NCBI RefSeq assembly: GCF_024662215.1 | Contig: NZ_CP096115.1 | Location: forward strand, 372,001-436,000 | Direction of reading: 5' to 3' | DNA: 64,000 bases | Source of the DNA: Methanoplanus endosymbiosus | GTDB lineage: Archaea; Halobacteriota; Methanomicrobia; Methanomicrobiales; Methanomicrobiaceae | Shown here: one piece after another, positions 8,225 through 16,960 of the stretch | Layout of the letters: each line of letters begins with the position of its first letter | Numbering within the stretch: the first letter of the stretch is position 1 | Position numbers and translations under genes: made by a program | Notes under the pieces: model-generated | Seen by the model: only the letters and a program-made list of their open reading frames with translations | Told to the model about the DNA's origin: nothing | Database searches by the model: none

Positions 8225-9803
8225 CCCCAAAAATCAGGATTTTGTTTTAAGGGAATTAATCTCCCGAATTTTATCGGAAGCCAAAGATGCTTCAGATGTT
8301 CCGCGAATAAAGACATCTGTTGCAAAAAAGTACAGGCTTCATTCTATCCCGCGCAATTCAGAGATCTTTGTTTCTGCGACTGAGGAAGAGAAGACACTTC
8401 TAAGACCTATAATTCAGGTTAAACCCTCAAGAACCATCTCCGGAGTTGCACCTGTGGCAGTTATGACCTCGCCGCATACATGCCCCCATGGAATATGTCT
8501 GCCATGCCCCGGAGGTCCAAATCATCCGTTTAAATCACCACAGAGTTATACCGGTGAGGAACCGGCGGCTCTTAGGGGCAGACAGCTTGAATATCAGCCT
8601 TATGTTCAGGTTCAGACAAGGCTCAGACAGTTTGAGATGCTTGGTCATCACATTGACAAAGCCGAGCTTATTGTGATGGGCGGTACGATGACTGCGAGGG
8701 ATACTGACTATCAGGAATGGTTTATGAGATCCTGCATCCGTGCAATGAATGAATATGGTTCAGAAGACAGAGGAGATATATTCACATTTGAAGAGCTTTG
8801 CAGGGAGAATGAAACATCCAATGTACGGTGCATTGCAGTAACCTTTGAAACAAGACCTGACTGGTGCAGAAAAGAGCACATTGACAGCATGCTTTCACTT
8901 GGAGTTACAAAAGTTGAAATCGGTGTGCAGCAGCTTGATGACCGGATTTTAGACTTCAACAGAAGGGGTCATCACGTAAGTGAATCTGTAAAAGCTAACA
9001 GACTTCTGCGCGATGCAGGAATTAAGGTTGGTTTTCATATCATGCCAAATCTTCCATCGGCAACGATTGAGGATGATATGAAGATGTTTGACACTCTCTT
9101 TACTGATGAAAGATTCTGCCCCGACTTTCTGAAGATATATCCGACACTTGTAACCCCGGGTTCGGAGATTGAGGATATGTGGAAGAAAGGAGATTATGAT
9201 GTCTATGATGAGGACAAACTCGTTGATCTCGTAGCTTATGGCAAATCCTGCCTTCCTGAATATGTGCGCCTGCAGAGGGTTCAGCGTGACATTCCCGCAA
9301 AGCTGATCGTTGCCGGATCGCACTTCAGTAATTTCAGACAGCTTGCGGGCAGCAGACTGACTGAAAAGGGCGGGAAGTGCCACTGCATACGGTGCAGGGA
9401 AGCCGGAAGAAACAGAATAGATGAAGAACCGCATATTGAGGTGACTGAATATCCATGCTGTGGCGGCAGGGAATTTTTCATTCAGTTCACTGCAAATGAT
9501 GCGCTCATTGGTTTTGCAAGGCTCAGGCTTCCGAACATGCCCTGGAAGAATGAACTTAAAGGTGCGGCACTGCTCAGGGAACTCCACGTGTACGGCTCTG
9601 TTGTGCCGATATCCGGTTCTGCCGGAGACGGAGAGTGGCAGCATAAGAACTTTGGTGATCGCCTCCTCAAACACGCAGAGAGTATTGCAGCGGAGAATGG
9701 CTATGAAAAGATTGCTGTGATGAGCGGAATCGGTGTCAGGCCATATTATCTGAAGAGGGGCTACAGAAGAATCGGCCCTTATATGGTGAAGGAAATCCGA
9801 TGA
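8214..9803 (+). CDS. elp3: tRNA uridine(34) acetyltransferase Elp3
   Basis: Radical-SAM/GNAT enzyme that makes carboxymethyl-type modification at wobble uridine of tRNAs using acetyl-CoA. The radical-SAM cluster CX4CX2C lies in TCPHGICLPCPGGP at residues 90-98, and the GNAT domain fills the C terminus (ELHVYGSVVPISG, QHKNFGDRLLKHAE, GVRPYYLKRGY). The frame is open from 8127, but that would lie inside UPF0058. TTG at 8214, six bases after GAGG (8204-8207), starts a 529-residue protein of normal length. It overlaps UPF0058 by 11 bases and priS by 4. Confidence 0.92.
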   Translation: MNTDPKNQDFVLRELISRILSEAKDASDVPRIKTSVAKKYRLHSIPRNSEIFVSATEEEKTLLRPIIQVKPSRTISGVAPVAVMTSPHTCPHGICLPCPGGPNHPFKSPQSYTGEEPAALRGRQLEYQPYVQVQTRLRQFEMLGHHIDKAELIVMGGTMTARDTDYQEWFMRSCIRAMNEYGSEDRGDIFTFEELCRENETSNVRCIAVTFETRPDWCRKEHIDSMLSLGVTKVEIGVQQLDDRILDFNRRGHHVSESVKANRLLRDAGIKVGFHIMPNLPSATIEDDMKMFDTLFTDERFCPDFLKIYPTLVTPGSEIEDMWKKGDYDVYDEDKLVDLVAYGKSCLPEYVRLQRVQRDIPAKLIVAGSHFSNFRQLAGSRLTEKGGKCHCIRCREAGRNRIDEEPHIEVTEYPCCGGREFFIQFTANDALIGFARLRLPNMPWKNELKGAALLRELHVYGSVVPISGSAGDGEWQHKNFGDRLLKHAESIAAENGYEKIAVMSGIGVRPYYLKRGYRRIGPYMVKEIR

Positions 9804-10942
9804 ATGCCGCAACTCTGGAATATTTAAAACAGAATTTCCAGAATTACTACAAAAAAGCCACAATAGAGATACCTCCGGCTCTTGAACAGCGAGAATGGGG
9901 ATTCATATTTTTTGATACTTCCGACGAGGTAAGGATGAAGCGCCACATATCATTCAGCTCAAAGCCTGAAGTTGAGAATTATCTCCGCGCCATGATTCCA
10001 CGCCATGTCTATCATTCGACAGCATACTACCGCACTCCGTCAGCAGGGACAATGCCCGATAAGGAATGGTGCGGAGCAGATCTTATATTTGATCTTGATG
10101 CCGACCACATAGTCCGGGGCGCATATGATCTGATGCTTGCCCGTGTGAAGGAGGAGGTATTCAAACTCATTGCTATGCTGCGCGATGAACTTGGTTTTTC
10201 AGAAAAGGATATGTTCCTTGTCTTCTCCGGAGGAAGGGGCTATCATATCCATATCAGGAACCTTGAGGTTTTGGGCTGGAGCAGTGCTGAGAGGCGCGGG
10301 ATTGTTGATTATGTCTGCGGGACAGGAATTGATCCGCAGATTATGCTAAAGTCCCGTATGTCCGGTTCAGGATGGCCTGAGAGGTACAGAGAGATCCTCT
10401 CTGAGTACCTTGCCGGCCTCTCTTCCGTAGAAAAAAAGAGCGCAGTCAAAAAAATTACTGCACTCAGAGGAATTGGTGAAAAATCCGCTCTGAACTTCAT
10501 TGAATCATCTCCGGCATTATCAAAGGCCCTAACATCAGGCAGGGAAGGCATTGTTCTCTCCGAAACGCAGAAAAAGGTATTTGAGGTACTTAAAGGAGAT
10601 TCAGAAGAATTTAAAGAGATATTTAACAAACGTGCTGTCCTGACCGATGAACCGGTTACAACTGATATAAAACGCCTTATACGGATGCCCGGATCGCTTC
10701 ACGGCGGAAGTTCGATGAGAGTTGTGTCAATGCCGGTCTCCGAACTTGACGGGTTTGATCCTCTGACCGATGCAGTGGTATTTGGTGAGGACGAGATCAT
10801 TGTCGATTCAAAATTCCCTGTGACAATGCCCATACTTGGAAATAAATATTCTCTCGATAAAGGAATAAACAGAGTACCTGAAGCACTGGCCCTCTTTCTA
10901 TGCGCAAGAGGAATTGCTGAGTATTCAGGTGCTAAAAGGTAA
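9800..10942 (+). CDS. priS: DNA primase small (catalytic) subunit
   Basis: Catalytic subunit of archaeal/eukaryotic-type primase, which makes RNA/DNA primers with PriL. The catalytic acidic motif FDLDADH is at 97-103 and FSGGRGYHIHIRN follows at about 137-149. Later RLIRMPGSLHGGS contributes the third conserved motif. At 380 residues the length is typical. The ATG overlaps the elp3 stop (ATGA), and a GINS-type gene follows, the common archaeal primase-GINS pairing. Confidence 0.95.
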   Translation: MNAATLEYLKQNFQNYYKKATIEIPPALEQREWGFIFFDTSDEVRMKRHISFSSKPEVENYLRAMIPRHVYHSTAYYRTPSAGTMPDKEWCGADLIFDLDADHIVRGAYDLMLARVKEEVFKLIAMLRDELGFSEKDMFLVFSGGRGYHIHIRNLEVLGWSSAERRGIVDYVCGTGIDPQIMLKSRMSGSGWPERYREILSEYLAGLSSVEKKSAVKKITALRGIGEKSALNFIESSPALSKALTSGREGIVLSETQKKVFEVLKGDSEEFKEIFNKRAVLTDEPVTTDIKRLIRMPGSLHGGSSMRVVSMPVSELDGFDPLTDAVVFGEDEIIVDSKFPVTMPILGNKYSLDKGINRVPEALALFLCARGIAEYSGAKR

Positions 10943-10975
10943 ATTGGCAGGCAAATATTGTTCGGCACATGCAAT

Positions 10976-11692
10976 ATGGACCTTGATTATTTAAGGCTCA
11001 TAGTACTTGATGAGAGAGGGAGCGGAAAGTTATCCGAAATTCCGGATGACATCTATAGCGAAGCGCTTGAATATCTGTCAGAGCTGTACTCTGAAGCAAG
11101 TTCAATTGATCACTTCATGACTGAGCGCGGAAGTGAACTGCTGAATGAGATAGAGAGTGTTCAGGCTACTCTGCAGGATATTACAAACCAGAGGATAAGA
11201 AAAATAATAAAGCTCGCTGAAATTCAGGCAGACTGCGGCAGAACCGATAAAGAAGAACTCAAAAGGATGCTTCCTCCTGAAGAGGAGATGTATGACAAAA
11301 TTCTTCTTGCAATTGGCGAATGCCGCAGGAAATTTACAGAGCCGGAATTTCTGAGAGCAACAAAGAAAAGCGCGGGTGGAAATGTGCAGCCTCCGCCCTG
11401 CGTGGACGAGGTTATATCACACGACAATTATGCTGCCGAAATTATTCCTCAGAATGACGGAATTATACAAAACGAGTCCGAATATGTGCCCACATCAGAA
11501 ATATCCTCCCCGGAAAAGGGTGGAGATATTGAATATGAACCGGTTTATATCATTGATAAAATTGATTCTTTTATGGGCATTGACGGCAGAATATATAATC
11601 TCTCAGCAGAAGATGTTGTTACACTTCCCAGGAAAAATGCTGAAGTCCTTTATAATCGCAACATAGCCTTAAATATAGGCATTAGCAAATGA
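10976..11692 (+). CDS. GINS complex subunit, archaeal Gins51-like
   Basis: DNA replication factor of the CMG helicase (MCM-GINS-Cdc45/RecJ). The N terminus MDLDYLRLIVLDERGSGKL and a helical A domain to about residue 130 are followed by an acidic linker and a small C-terminal B domain (PVYIIDKIDSFMGIDGRIYNL, ending in VVTLPRKNAEVLYNRNIA), the Gins51 arrangement. The position directly after priS supports this. Translation could also begin at TTG 10958, which has GGCAGG upstream; ATG 10976 was chosen because it gives the usual family N terminus. Confidence 0.82.
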   Translation: MDLDYLRLIVLDERGSGKLSEIPDDIYSEALEYLSELYSEASSIDHFMTERGSELLNEIESVQATLQDITNQRIRKIIKLAEIQADCGRTDKEELKRMLPPEEEMYDKILLAIGECRRKFTEPEFLRATKKSAGGNVQPPPCVDEVISHDNYAAEIIPQNDGIIQNESEYVPTSEISSPEKGGDIEYEPVYIIDKIDSFMGIDGRIYNLSAEDVVTLPRKNAEVLYNRNIALNIGISK

Positions 11693-11802
11693 TAATGGGA
11701 TTTAACAGGTAAATCAAATATCTGATATACGTCTGTAATTGCCGCTTCAATGCTCCAATAATTGTAGCGGCTTATTTCCAAAGAACAGGGGCCTGATATT
11801 TT

Positions 11803-12081
11803 ATGAAAATGCCAGTAAAATTCAAAACATATTGTCCGTACTGCAGAACCCATGAGGTTCACGAAGTAGAGAAAGTAAAGAAAGGCCGCGATCTACACTT
11901 ACACTGGATTGACAGGCAGAAGGCACGCAGAAGTAAAGTAGGAAATATGGGTAAGTTCTCAAAAGTGCCTGGTGGAGACAAACCTACAAAAAGAATCAAT
12001 GTGAGATACCGCTGCACAAAATGTGGCAAGGCGCACCTTCGCGCTGGTGTCAAAGCAGGAAAATTCGAGCTTACGGAGTGA
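11803..12081 (+). CDS. rpl44e: 50S ribosomal protein L44e
   Basis: 92-residue large-subunit protein starting [14 protein letters not shown], with a second zinc pair in [11 protein letters not shown]; the four cysteines form the expected zinc finger. It begins an operon L44e-S27e-aIF2alpha-Nop10-PAC2-EndoQ. The 110-base leader region upstream has a TATA-like GATATAC and complementary arms GCCGCT/AGCGGC about 19 bases apart, which could form a leader hairpin. Confidence 0.97.
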   Translation: MKMPVKFKTYCPYCRTHEVHEVEKVKKGRDLHLHWIDRQKARRSKVGNMGKFSKVPGGDKPTKRINVRYRCTKCGKAHLRAGVKAGKFELTE

Positions 12082-12088
12082 TTTAAGA

Positions 12089-12277
12089 ATGGTTCGTGTA
12101 AACAGAGAAAACAGATCAAAATTTTATACAGTGAAATGCCCGGACTGCGAAAATGAACAGAAGATCTTTCAGAGGGCAAGCTCAGTCGTGGACTGTGTTG
12201 TCTGCGGAAAGATTCTTGCAGAGCCAAAGGGCGGAAATGCGGATATAAAGGCAGAGATTATTGCCGAACACGAGTAA
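12089..12277 (+). CDS. rps27e: 30S ribosomal protein S27e
   Basis: 62-residue small-subunit protein MVRVNRENRSKFYTVKCPDC with CX2C (CPDC) and CX2C (CVVCG) zinc ligands. The ATG at 12089 follows GGAGTGA at 12075-12081, which overlaps the L44e stop. The frame is open further upstream but that part overlaps L44e. It is followed by aIF2-alpha, the standard archaeal order. Confidence 0.96.
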   Translation: MVRVNRENRSKFYTVKCPDCENEQKIFQRASSVVDCVVCGKILAEPKGGNADIKAEIIAEHE

Positions 12278-12285
12278 TATTAACT

Positions 12286-13071
12286 ATGTACGAGAGAGAA
12301 TGGCCGGACGAAGGTGAACTTGTAGTATGCACGGTTACAAATGTGAAAGATTTTGTCTCATTTGTTTCACTTGATGAATACGATGACCGTGAAGGTCTGA
12401 TACCTATTGCTGAGATTGCACGTGGATGGATTAAGCACATACGTGATTATGTCCGTGAAGGGCAGAAGGTTGTGTGTAAGGTTCTCAACGTGAACAAAAG
12501 CCGCGGGCACATAGATCTCTCTCTGAAAGATGTTAACGATCATCAGCGCAAGGAAAAGATCCATGAGTGGAAGAATGAGCAGAAGGCAGAGAAATGGGTT
12601 GGATTTATATCCGAAAAATCCGGTGTTCCTGCTGAAGAGATTATCTCAAAATTCTTCCCGGAATATGGCGCGCTTTTCCCTCCTTTTGAAGATGTGCTGA
12701 TCGATGAGGAGAAAACACTTTCAAAACTCAAACTTGATGAAAGTGTTGCAAAGGCTTTTGTTGAAGTTGCAAATGAAAATGTAAAACTTCCTAAAGTTAC
12801 TATCTCCGGCACTCTCGTTCTGACATCCGATAAACCTGACGGTGTTAATGTTATAAGAAGGGCACTCAGAAGTGCACAGCCAAAGATCGAAGGAGTCGAA
12901 CTTGAGCTTGTGTACGTTGGTGCCCCGAAATACCGTGTAAAGGTGACTGCACCGGATTATAAATCCGCTGAAAATGCAATCAACAAGGTTGCAAAAGCAG
13001 CAATTGGTGTTATGGAGCGGGCAGAGGGTGAAGGTAAATTCATCAGAAAGCAGCGTTCCGGTAAAAACTGA
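12286..13071 (+). CDS. translation initiation factor aIF2 subunit alpha
   Basis: Alpha subunit of the heterotrimer that brings Met-tRNAi to the ribosome. An N-terminal S1 domain (about 10-85, GELVVCTVTNVKDFVSFVSL, GHIDLSLKDV) is followed by a helical domain and a C-terminal alpha/beta domain (ISGTLVLTSDKPDGVNVIRRAL, YVGAPKYRVKVTA). The length of 261 residues is normal. It lies 8 bases after S27e and 13 before nop10. Confidence 0.96.
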   Translation: MYEREWPDEGELVVCTVTNVKDFVSFVSLDEYDDREGLIPIAEIARGWIKHIRDYVREGQKVVCKVLNVNKSRGHIDLSLKDVNDHQRKEKIHEWKNEQKAEKWVGFISEKSGVPAEEIISKFFPEYGALFPPFEDVLIDEEKTLSKLKLDESVAKAFVEVANENVKLPKVTISGTLVLTSDKPDGVNVIRRALRSAQPKIEGVELELVYVGAPKYRVKVTAPDYKSAENAINKVAKAAIGVMERAEGEGKFIRKQRSGKN

Positions 13072-13084
13072 TTAGACAGTTTAA

Positions 13085-13255
13085 ATGACCAGACACATAA
13101 GATGCTGTCCTAAGGACAGCAGATATTCTCTTTCCTCTGTCTGTCCTGTTTGTGGTGGCAGTACTGTTATTGCACACCCCCCGCGTTTTTCTCCTCAGGA
13201 CAGGTATGGGAAATACAGGAGGGAGGTTAGAAGAAATGAAGGATATAACTATTGA
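13085..13255 (+). CDS. nop10: H/ACA RNP protein Nop10
   Basis: A 56-residue protein of the H/ACA pseudouridylation complex, with the highly conserved HPPRFSPQDRYGKYRRE motif at residues 31-47. The zinc-ribbon half is CCPKD (7-11) then CPVC (20-23). The fourth canonical ligand is Asp11 instead of Cys. It starts 13 bases after aIF2alpha and overlaps the PAC2 gene by 20 bases. Standard archaeal operon aIF2alpha-Nop10-PAC2. Confidence 0.93.
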   Translation: MTRHIRCCPKDSRYSLSSVCPVCGGSTVIAHPPRFSPQDRYGKYRREVRRNEGYNY

Positions 13256-13988
13256 TTTTTTTGAAGAGAATCCTGAAGACAACAGATGCGATATAATGAT
13301 CGAAGGTCTTCCGGGTGTGGGGCAGGTGGGTAAACTCGTAGCAGAGCACCTGATTGAAGAACTTGGTGCAGAAAAGGTAGCTGAGATCCAGTCTGTTTTC
13401 TTCCCTCCGCAGGTTATTATTGATGAAACCGGCGTAGCACATATGCCAAACAACGAAATTTTCAGATATTCCGGAGAAGGAGTTAGTATTCTCTTTCTGA
13501 CAGGAGATTTTCAGAGCAGTTCATCTGAAGGTCATTATCTGATGACTGATGCATATCTGGATGTCGCTGAGAAATACGGAGTTAAACGAATATACACCCT
13601 TGGTGGATATGGCGTAGGGCACCTCATAGATGAGATCAGGGTTTTAGCCGCAGTGAACGGTGAAACTCTGAGAGATGAGGTTGAAAAAGCCGGCGCGATA
13701 TTTGCAAAGGAAGAACCAGGCGGGGGCATAATCGGAGCATCAGGTCTTCTGTTAGGTCTTGGTGCCAGAAAGGGAATTGAAGGGATCTGCCTTATGGGCG
13801 AGACCTCCGGATATCTCGTAGATCCGAAAAGTTCCTCCAGTGTTCTTGAGGTTCTTTCAAAATTAACCGGAATAGAAGTTGATCCAACAAAACTTGTTGA
13901 AAGGGCGGATGAAATGGAAGTCTTTGTTGAACGCCTAAAAGCTATGGATCAGCAGAAATCCGATGAAGAACTGAGTTATATCGGTTAA
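13236..13988 (+). CDS. proteasome assembly chaperone (PAC2) family protein
   Basis: 250-residue protein of the archaeal PAC2-like family (COG2047), related to proteasome assembly chaperones. It has IEGLPGVGQVGKLVAEHLIEEL, FPPQVIIDETGVA, TLGGYGVGH and a C-terminal helical region. The ATG at 13236 follows GGGAGG (13221-13226). The frame runs open upstream inside nop10, but that segment has no family similarity. The role as proteasome chaperone is inferred from the family. Confidence 0.85.
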   Translation: MKDITIDFFEENPEDNRCDIMIEGLPGVGQVGKLVAEHLIEELGAEKVAEIQSVFFPPQVIIDETGVAHMPNNEIFRYSGEGVSILFLTGDFQSSSSEGHYLMTDAYLDVAEKYGVKRIYTLGGYGVGHLIDEIRVLAAVNGETLRDEVEKAGAIFAKEEPGGGIIGASGLLLGLGARKGIEGICLMGETSGYLVDPKSSSSVLEVLSKLTGIEVDPTKLVERADEMEVFVERLKAMDQQKSDEELSYIG

Positions 13989-14002
13989 AGAGGATCATTT
14001 AA

Positions 14003-15130
14003 ATGATTCTTAATGCTGATTTTCATATTCATTCTCTTTTTTCAATGGCGGCTTCAAAGAGTATGAAGCCTCAGAAATTACTTGATTCCTGTGTTGTTAA
14101 GGGCATTGATGTAATTGGCAGCGGTGATGCCATACACCCGAAATGGCGGAATATGTGGGATGATTCAGATATTGACTATCGTGGTGTGACCGTTATTCCG
14201 ACAGCCGAAGTTGAAGGAAAGGGAAAGGTGCACCATCTTATTCTGATGAAGGATTTTGAGACCGCAGAAAATATTTATTCTGATATGGCTCCCTTCAGTA
14301 AGAATATCAGTACCGGAGGCCGCCCACATGTAGCTCTCACCGGTGAAAAGATAGCTGAGATCGTTCATAATAATGGCGGATATGTCGGCCCTGCTCATGC
14401 CTTTACTCCATGGACCGGGATGTACGGCAGATTTGACAGTATTACTGAATGTTATGGCGATGAGCCTGTGGATCTTCTTGAGCTTGGCCTTTCAGCGGAT
14501 TCTTCCTATGCCGCCGGAATTGAAGAACTTAAAGGTATCCCGTTTCTCTCTAATTCCGATGCGCACAGCCCCGCAGTGAATAAGATTGCAAGGGAATTCA
14601 ACAGGATTGATGTAAACAATAATTCTGTAAAAGATATTATCTCAGCCGTTCTGAATAACAGAATAGTTCTCAATGCAGGTTTTTTCCCTGAGGAGGGAAA
14701 ATACAACCGGACAGCATGCTCACGCTGTTTCAGACAGTTCAGTGCCGCAGAGGCAGAACACTGCAAATGGAGATGTCCGGATGACGGCGGTGCGATAAAG
14801 AGAGGAGTTTATGACCGGGCAAAGTATCTCTCAAAAGAGGGATTTACTACAGAACGGCCGGATTATATCCATATCGTTCCGCTTGGTGAGATAATCAGTA
14901 ATGTCCTTAAAACCTCTTCTCCCAATACAAAGGGCTGCCTGAAGCTTTATGATGAGTTCATCCGGAAATTTGACAATGAGATAAATGCCCTGTTAAATGC
15001 CGATACCGGTGATTTGTCAGAGTTAAATGAAGGAGTTGGTTTTGCTGTGGAGAAGTTCAGGAGAGGTGAAATTATTCTTAATCCCGGCGGCGGCGGAATT
15101 TACGGGACTTTTGAAATCCCACAAAAATGA
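14003..15130 (+). CDS. endonuclease Q-like PHP-domain protein (TIGR00375)
   Basis: 375-residue PHP-superfamily hydrolase. Metal ligands are in DFHIHSLFS, GSGDAIHP, HHLILM, PAHAFTPW and SNSDAHSP. A zinc finger (CSRCF ... CKWRCPDDGG) sits at about 238-257. This layout matches the archaeal TIGR00375 family, whose Pyrococcus/Thermococcus member, EndoQ, nicks DNA 5' to deaminated bases. It begins 14 bases after PAC2 and is probably the last gene of the ribosomal-protein operon. EndoQ activity is inferred from the family. Confidence 0.78.
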   Translation: MILNADFHIHSLFSMAASKSMKPQKLLDSCVVKGIDVIGSGDAIHPKWRNMWDDSDIDYRGVTVIPTAEVEGKGKVHHLILMKDFETAENIYSDMAPFSKNISTGGRPHVALTGEKIAEIVHNNGGYVGPAHAFTPWTGMYGRFDSITECYGDEPVDLLELGLSADSSYAAGIEELKGIPFLSNSDAHSPAVNKIAREFNRIDVNNNSVKDIISAVLNNRIVLNAGFFPEEGKYNRTACSRCFRQFSAAEAEHCKWRCPDDGGAIKRGVYDRAKYLSKEGFTTERPDYIHIVPLGEIISNVLKTSSPNTKGCLKLYDEFIRKFDNEINALLNADTGDLSELNEGVGFAVEKFRRGEIILNPGGGGIYGTFEIPQK

Positions 15131-15172
15131 AAGAGATTTTTTTGGAATATTTAAATAACTCAGATATTTATT

Positions 15173-15364
15173 TTATTCATCTTTTTGGTTGCCGGCGCTT
15201 TCAACAATCTGACCGGTAATCTGTTTTCTGATCTCCCTGATTTCATCTAGAGCAGAGTCTCTTCGTTTAAAGTCGCCTCTTTCATGTGCTGAAGCAGCAA
15301 TATCAGTAAGTTGTATGAGGAGAGAAAAAGTATCTTTATCCTCAAGGAGTTTCCTGGAAAACAT
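15173..15364 (-). CDS. small hypothetical protein
   Basis: 63 residues, predicted helical and charged (ASAHERGDFKRRDSALDEIREIRKQI); not recognised. The ATG at 15364 lies about 35 bases below a strong TATA-like run (ATATATATAT, about 15395-15405, minus strand), so it has its own promoter although it follows cbiA on the same strand by 75 bases. It is convergent with the EndoQ gene. Nothing in it ties it to cobalamin. Confidence 0.55.
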   Translation of the reverse strand: MFSRKLLEDKDTFSLLIQLTDIAASAHERGDFKRRDSALDEIREIRKQITGQIVESAGNQKDE

Positions 15365-15439
15365 CTTTTTTATGAGTTTTGTTTTCTCTATGATATATAT
15401 ATTGGGTAAATGCCGCGACTTTCTGTATGCCGGAAAATA

Positions 15440-16789
15440 TCATCTTTCGGAATATTTCACTGCATTATTAACAAATGCCTCTGCAAATCTGTCTGTAAAA
15501 TATACATGAGTATATCCTCCTATTGTATTTCCTGAGTATATCCCGTCTCTTCCGTCTTCAATCCCCTTCCCGCGTGTTAACTCCATGGCAAATTTTGTGT
15601 CAGAATCACAGTTAAGTTTTGTATAATGAAATTCATGTCCTTTAACTGAAATTCCGGATGGCAAAGGAGAGTCTTCTGCCCTGCATGTAGCCTCAACATA
15701 TCCAAGTGCCTGAAACCTGTTCATTTTCACTGCATCTGCCGGAAGGATTCCGCACATATCTGACTTTCTGCCTTCGTAATCAATACTCCTTGAGAGATAG
15801 ATCAGTCCGCCGCACTCTGCATAGATAGGCATATCATCATCAGCACACTTTTTAATCAGAGTGCGGCACTTTGATTTCTCAAGCTTTTCCATATAGATCT
15901 CAGGGTAACCTCCACCGAAATATAGTGCATCAACTGCGGGCATCTCATCTTTCATCGGGCTGAAATAAATGATATCTGCTCCGTATTTTTCAAGCCTGTC
16001 AAAATTATCCTGATAATAAAAGTTAAAGGCACTGTCATATGCAACTCCTATTCTTGCCTTTTTATCTGTATTGGTACTTATTGAATTTTCAGAATTTCTG
16101 AGTGGTACAGGGATTTCTTCTCCTGTTCCTGCAATCTCAATAATTCTCTTTAGATCTGTATTATCCTCTATTATCTGTGTAAACGCCGCTGGTGATTCTT
16201 CAGGTGGTGTTTCATGAGCCATTTTAAGACCAAGATGTCGGCTGTTAAGTGATTTTTCCCTCTCCCAGGGAATCCATCCTACAGCCTCTCTCTTAAGTGA
16301 TGCACTAATCATTGCCCTGTGCCTCTCACTGCCGATCCGGTTGAAGATTACACCTTCAACTCTGACATTTCTGTCAAATTCTGTAAATCCAAGGACTGAA
16401 GCGTTTGCACTTCTTGAAGATCCTTTAACATCAACAATGAGAATTACCGGAGCATTGAGTATTTTTGCAACGTGGGCGGTGCTCCCGGCATCTGTTCCTT
16501 CAAGGCCGTCATACAGGCCCATAACACCTTCAATAACAGAGATGTCAGCATCCTTTGAGGCATCAGCAAATGTTCTTAAGACACCATCCTCACCCATCAT
16601 AAAAGGGTCAAGGTTTCTTGACACCCTGCCACATATATCTGTATGGTGTGTCGGGTCTATAAAGTCCGGACCAACCTTAAATGGCTGAACCCTAAGTCCT
16701 CTTTTTTTCAGTGCAGACATAATTGCGGATGAGATGGTTGTCTTCCCGCACCCGCTATGCGTTCCTGCAATAATTATTGTTGGTGTCAT
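15440..16789 (-). CDS. cbiA: cobyrinate / Ni-sirohydrochlorin a,c-diamide synthase
   Basis: Glutamine-dependent ATP enzyme that amidates the a and c side chains of cobyrinate. The N-terminal dethiobiotin-synthase-like domain has P-loop GTHSGCGKTT (8-17) and KVGPDFIDPTHH. The C-terminal class I glutaminase has nucleophile Cys in AECGGLIYL and His in THVYF. Its place after the cbi operon suggests cobalamin synthesis, but in methanogens the same family (CfbB) amidates Ni-sirohydrochlorin for coenzyme F430, so it may serve both. A 171-base gap with TATA-like sequence separates it from cbiE, so it probably has its own promoter. Confidence 0.9.
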   Translation of the reverse strand: MTPTIIIAGTHSGCGKTTISSAIMSALKKRGLRVQPFKVGPDFIDPTHHTDICGRVSRNLDPFMMGEDGVLRTFADASKDADISVIEGVMGLYDGLEGTDAGSTAHVAKILNAPVILIVDVKGSSRSANASVLGFTEFDRNVRVEGVIFNRIGSERHRAMISASLKREAVGWIPWEREKSLNSRHLGLKMAHETPPEESPAAFTQIIEDNTDLKRIIEIAGTGEEIPVPLRNSENSISTNTDKKARIGVAYDSAFNFYYQDNFDRLEKYGADIIYFSPMKDEMPAVDALYFGGGYPEIYMEKLEKSKCRTLIKKCADDDMPIYAECGGLIYLSRSIDYEGRKSDMCGILPADAVKMNRFQALGYVEATCRAEDSPLPSGISVKGHEFHYTKLNCDSDTKFAMELTRGKGIEDGRDGIYSGNTIGGYTHVYFTDRFAEAFVNNAVKYSER

Positions 16790-16903
16790 CTCCGGTTATT
16801 CCTTAAATTTGTTCTTTTTAATGTTATGTTATTACTTCCAAATACAATTTATTTTGATCTAATTTAATTAATAATGGTATTGAGGAGAACCAAAGAAAGA
16901 GGT

Positions 16904-16922
16904 GGATTTTAATTTAAAATCC
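16904..16922. repeat. 19-base palindrome between cbiE and cbiA
   Basis: GGATTTTAA and TTAAAATCC flank a single T, a perfect 9-base-arm inverted repeat. It lies about 40 bases past the cbiE stop and about 115 bases before cbiA. It could be the end of the cbiE transcript or an operator for cbiA. No T run follows on the minus strand. Confidence 0.4.
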
Positions 16923-16960
16923 GGCCACAATATTGAGGTTATTGAAGTTATGCAGGAAAT

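Noticed and set aside
8949-9863. 304-codon open frame on the minus strand
   Set aside because: It lies wholly opposite elp3/priS, has a composition unlike a real protein and no recognisable motif; it is a frame shadow.
15173-15364. Considered as UPF0147 family because of size and archaeal context
   Set aside because: The residues do not match the UPF0147 pattern, so it was left as hypothetical.
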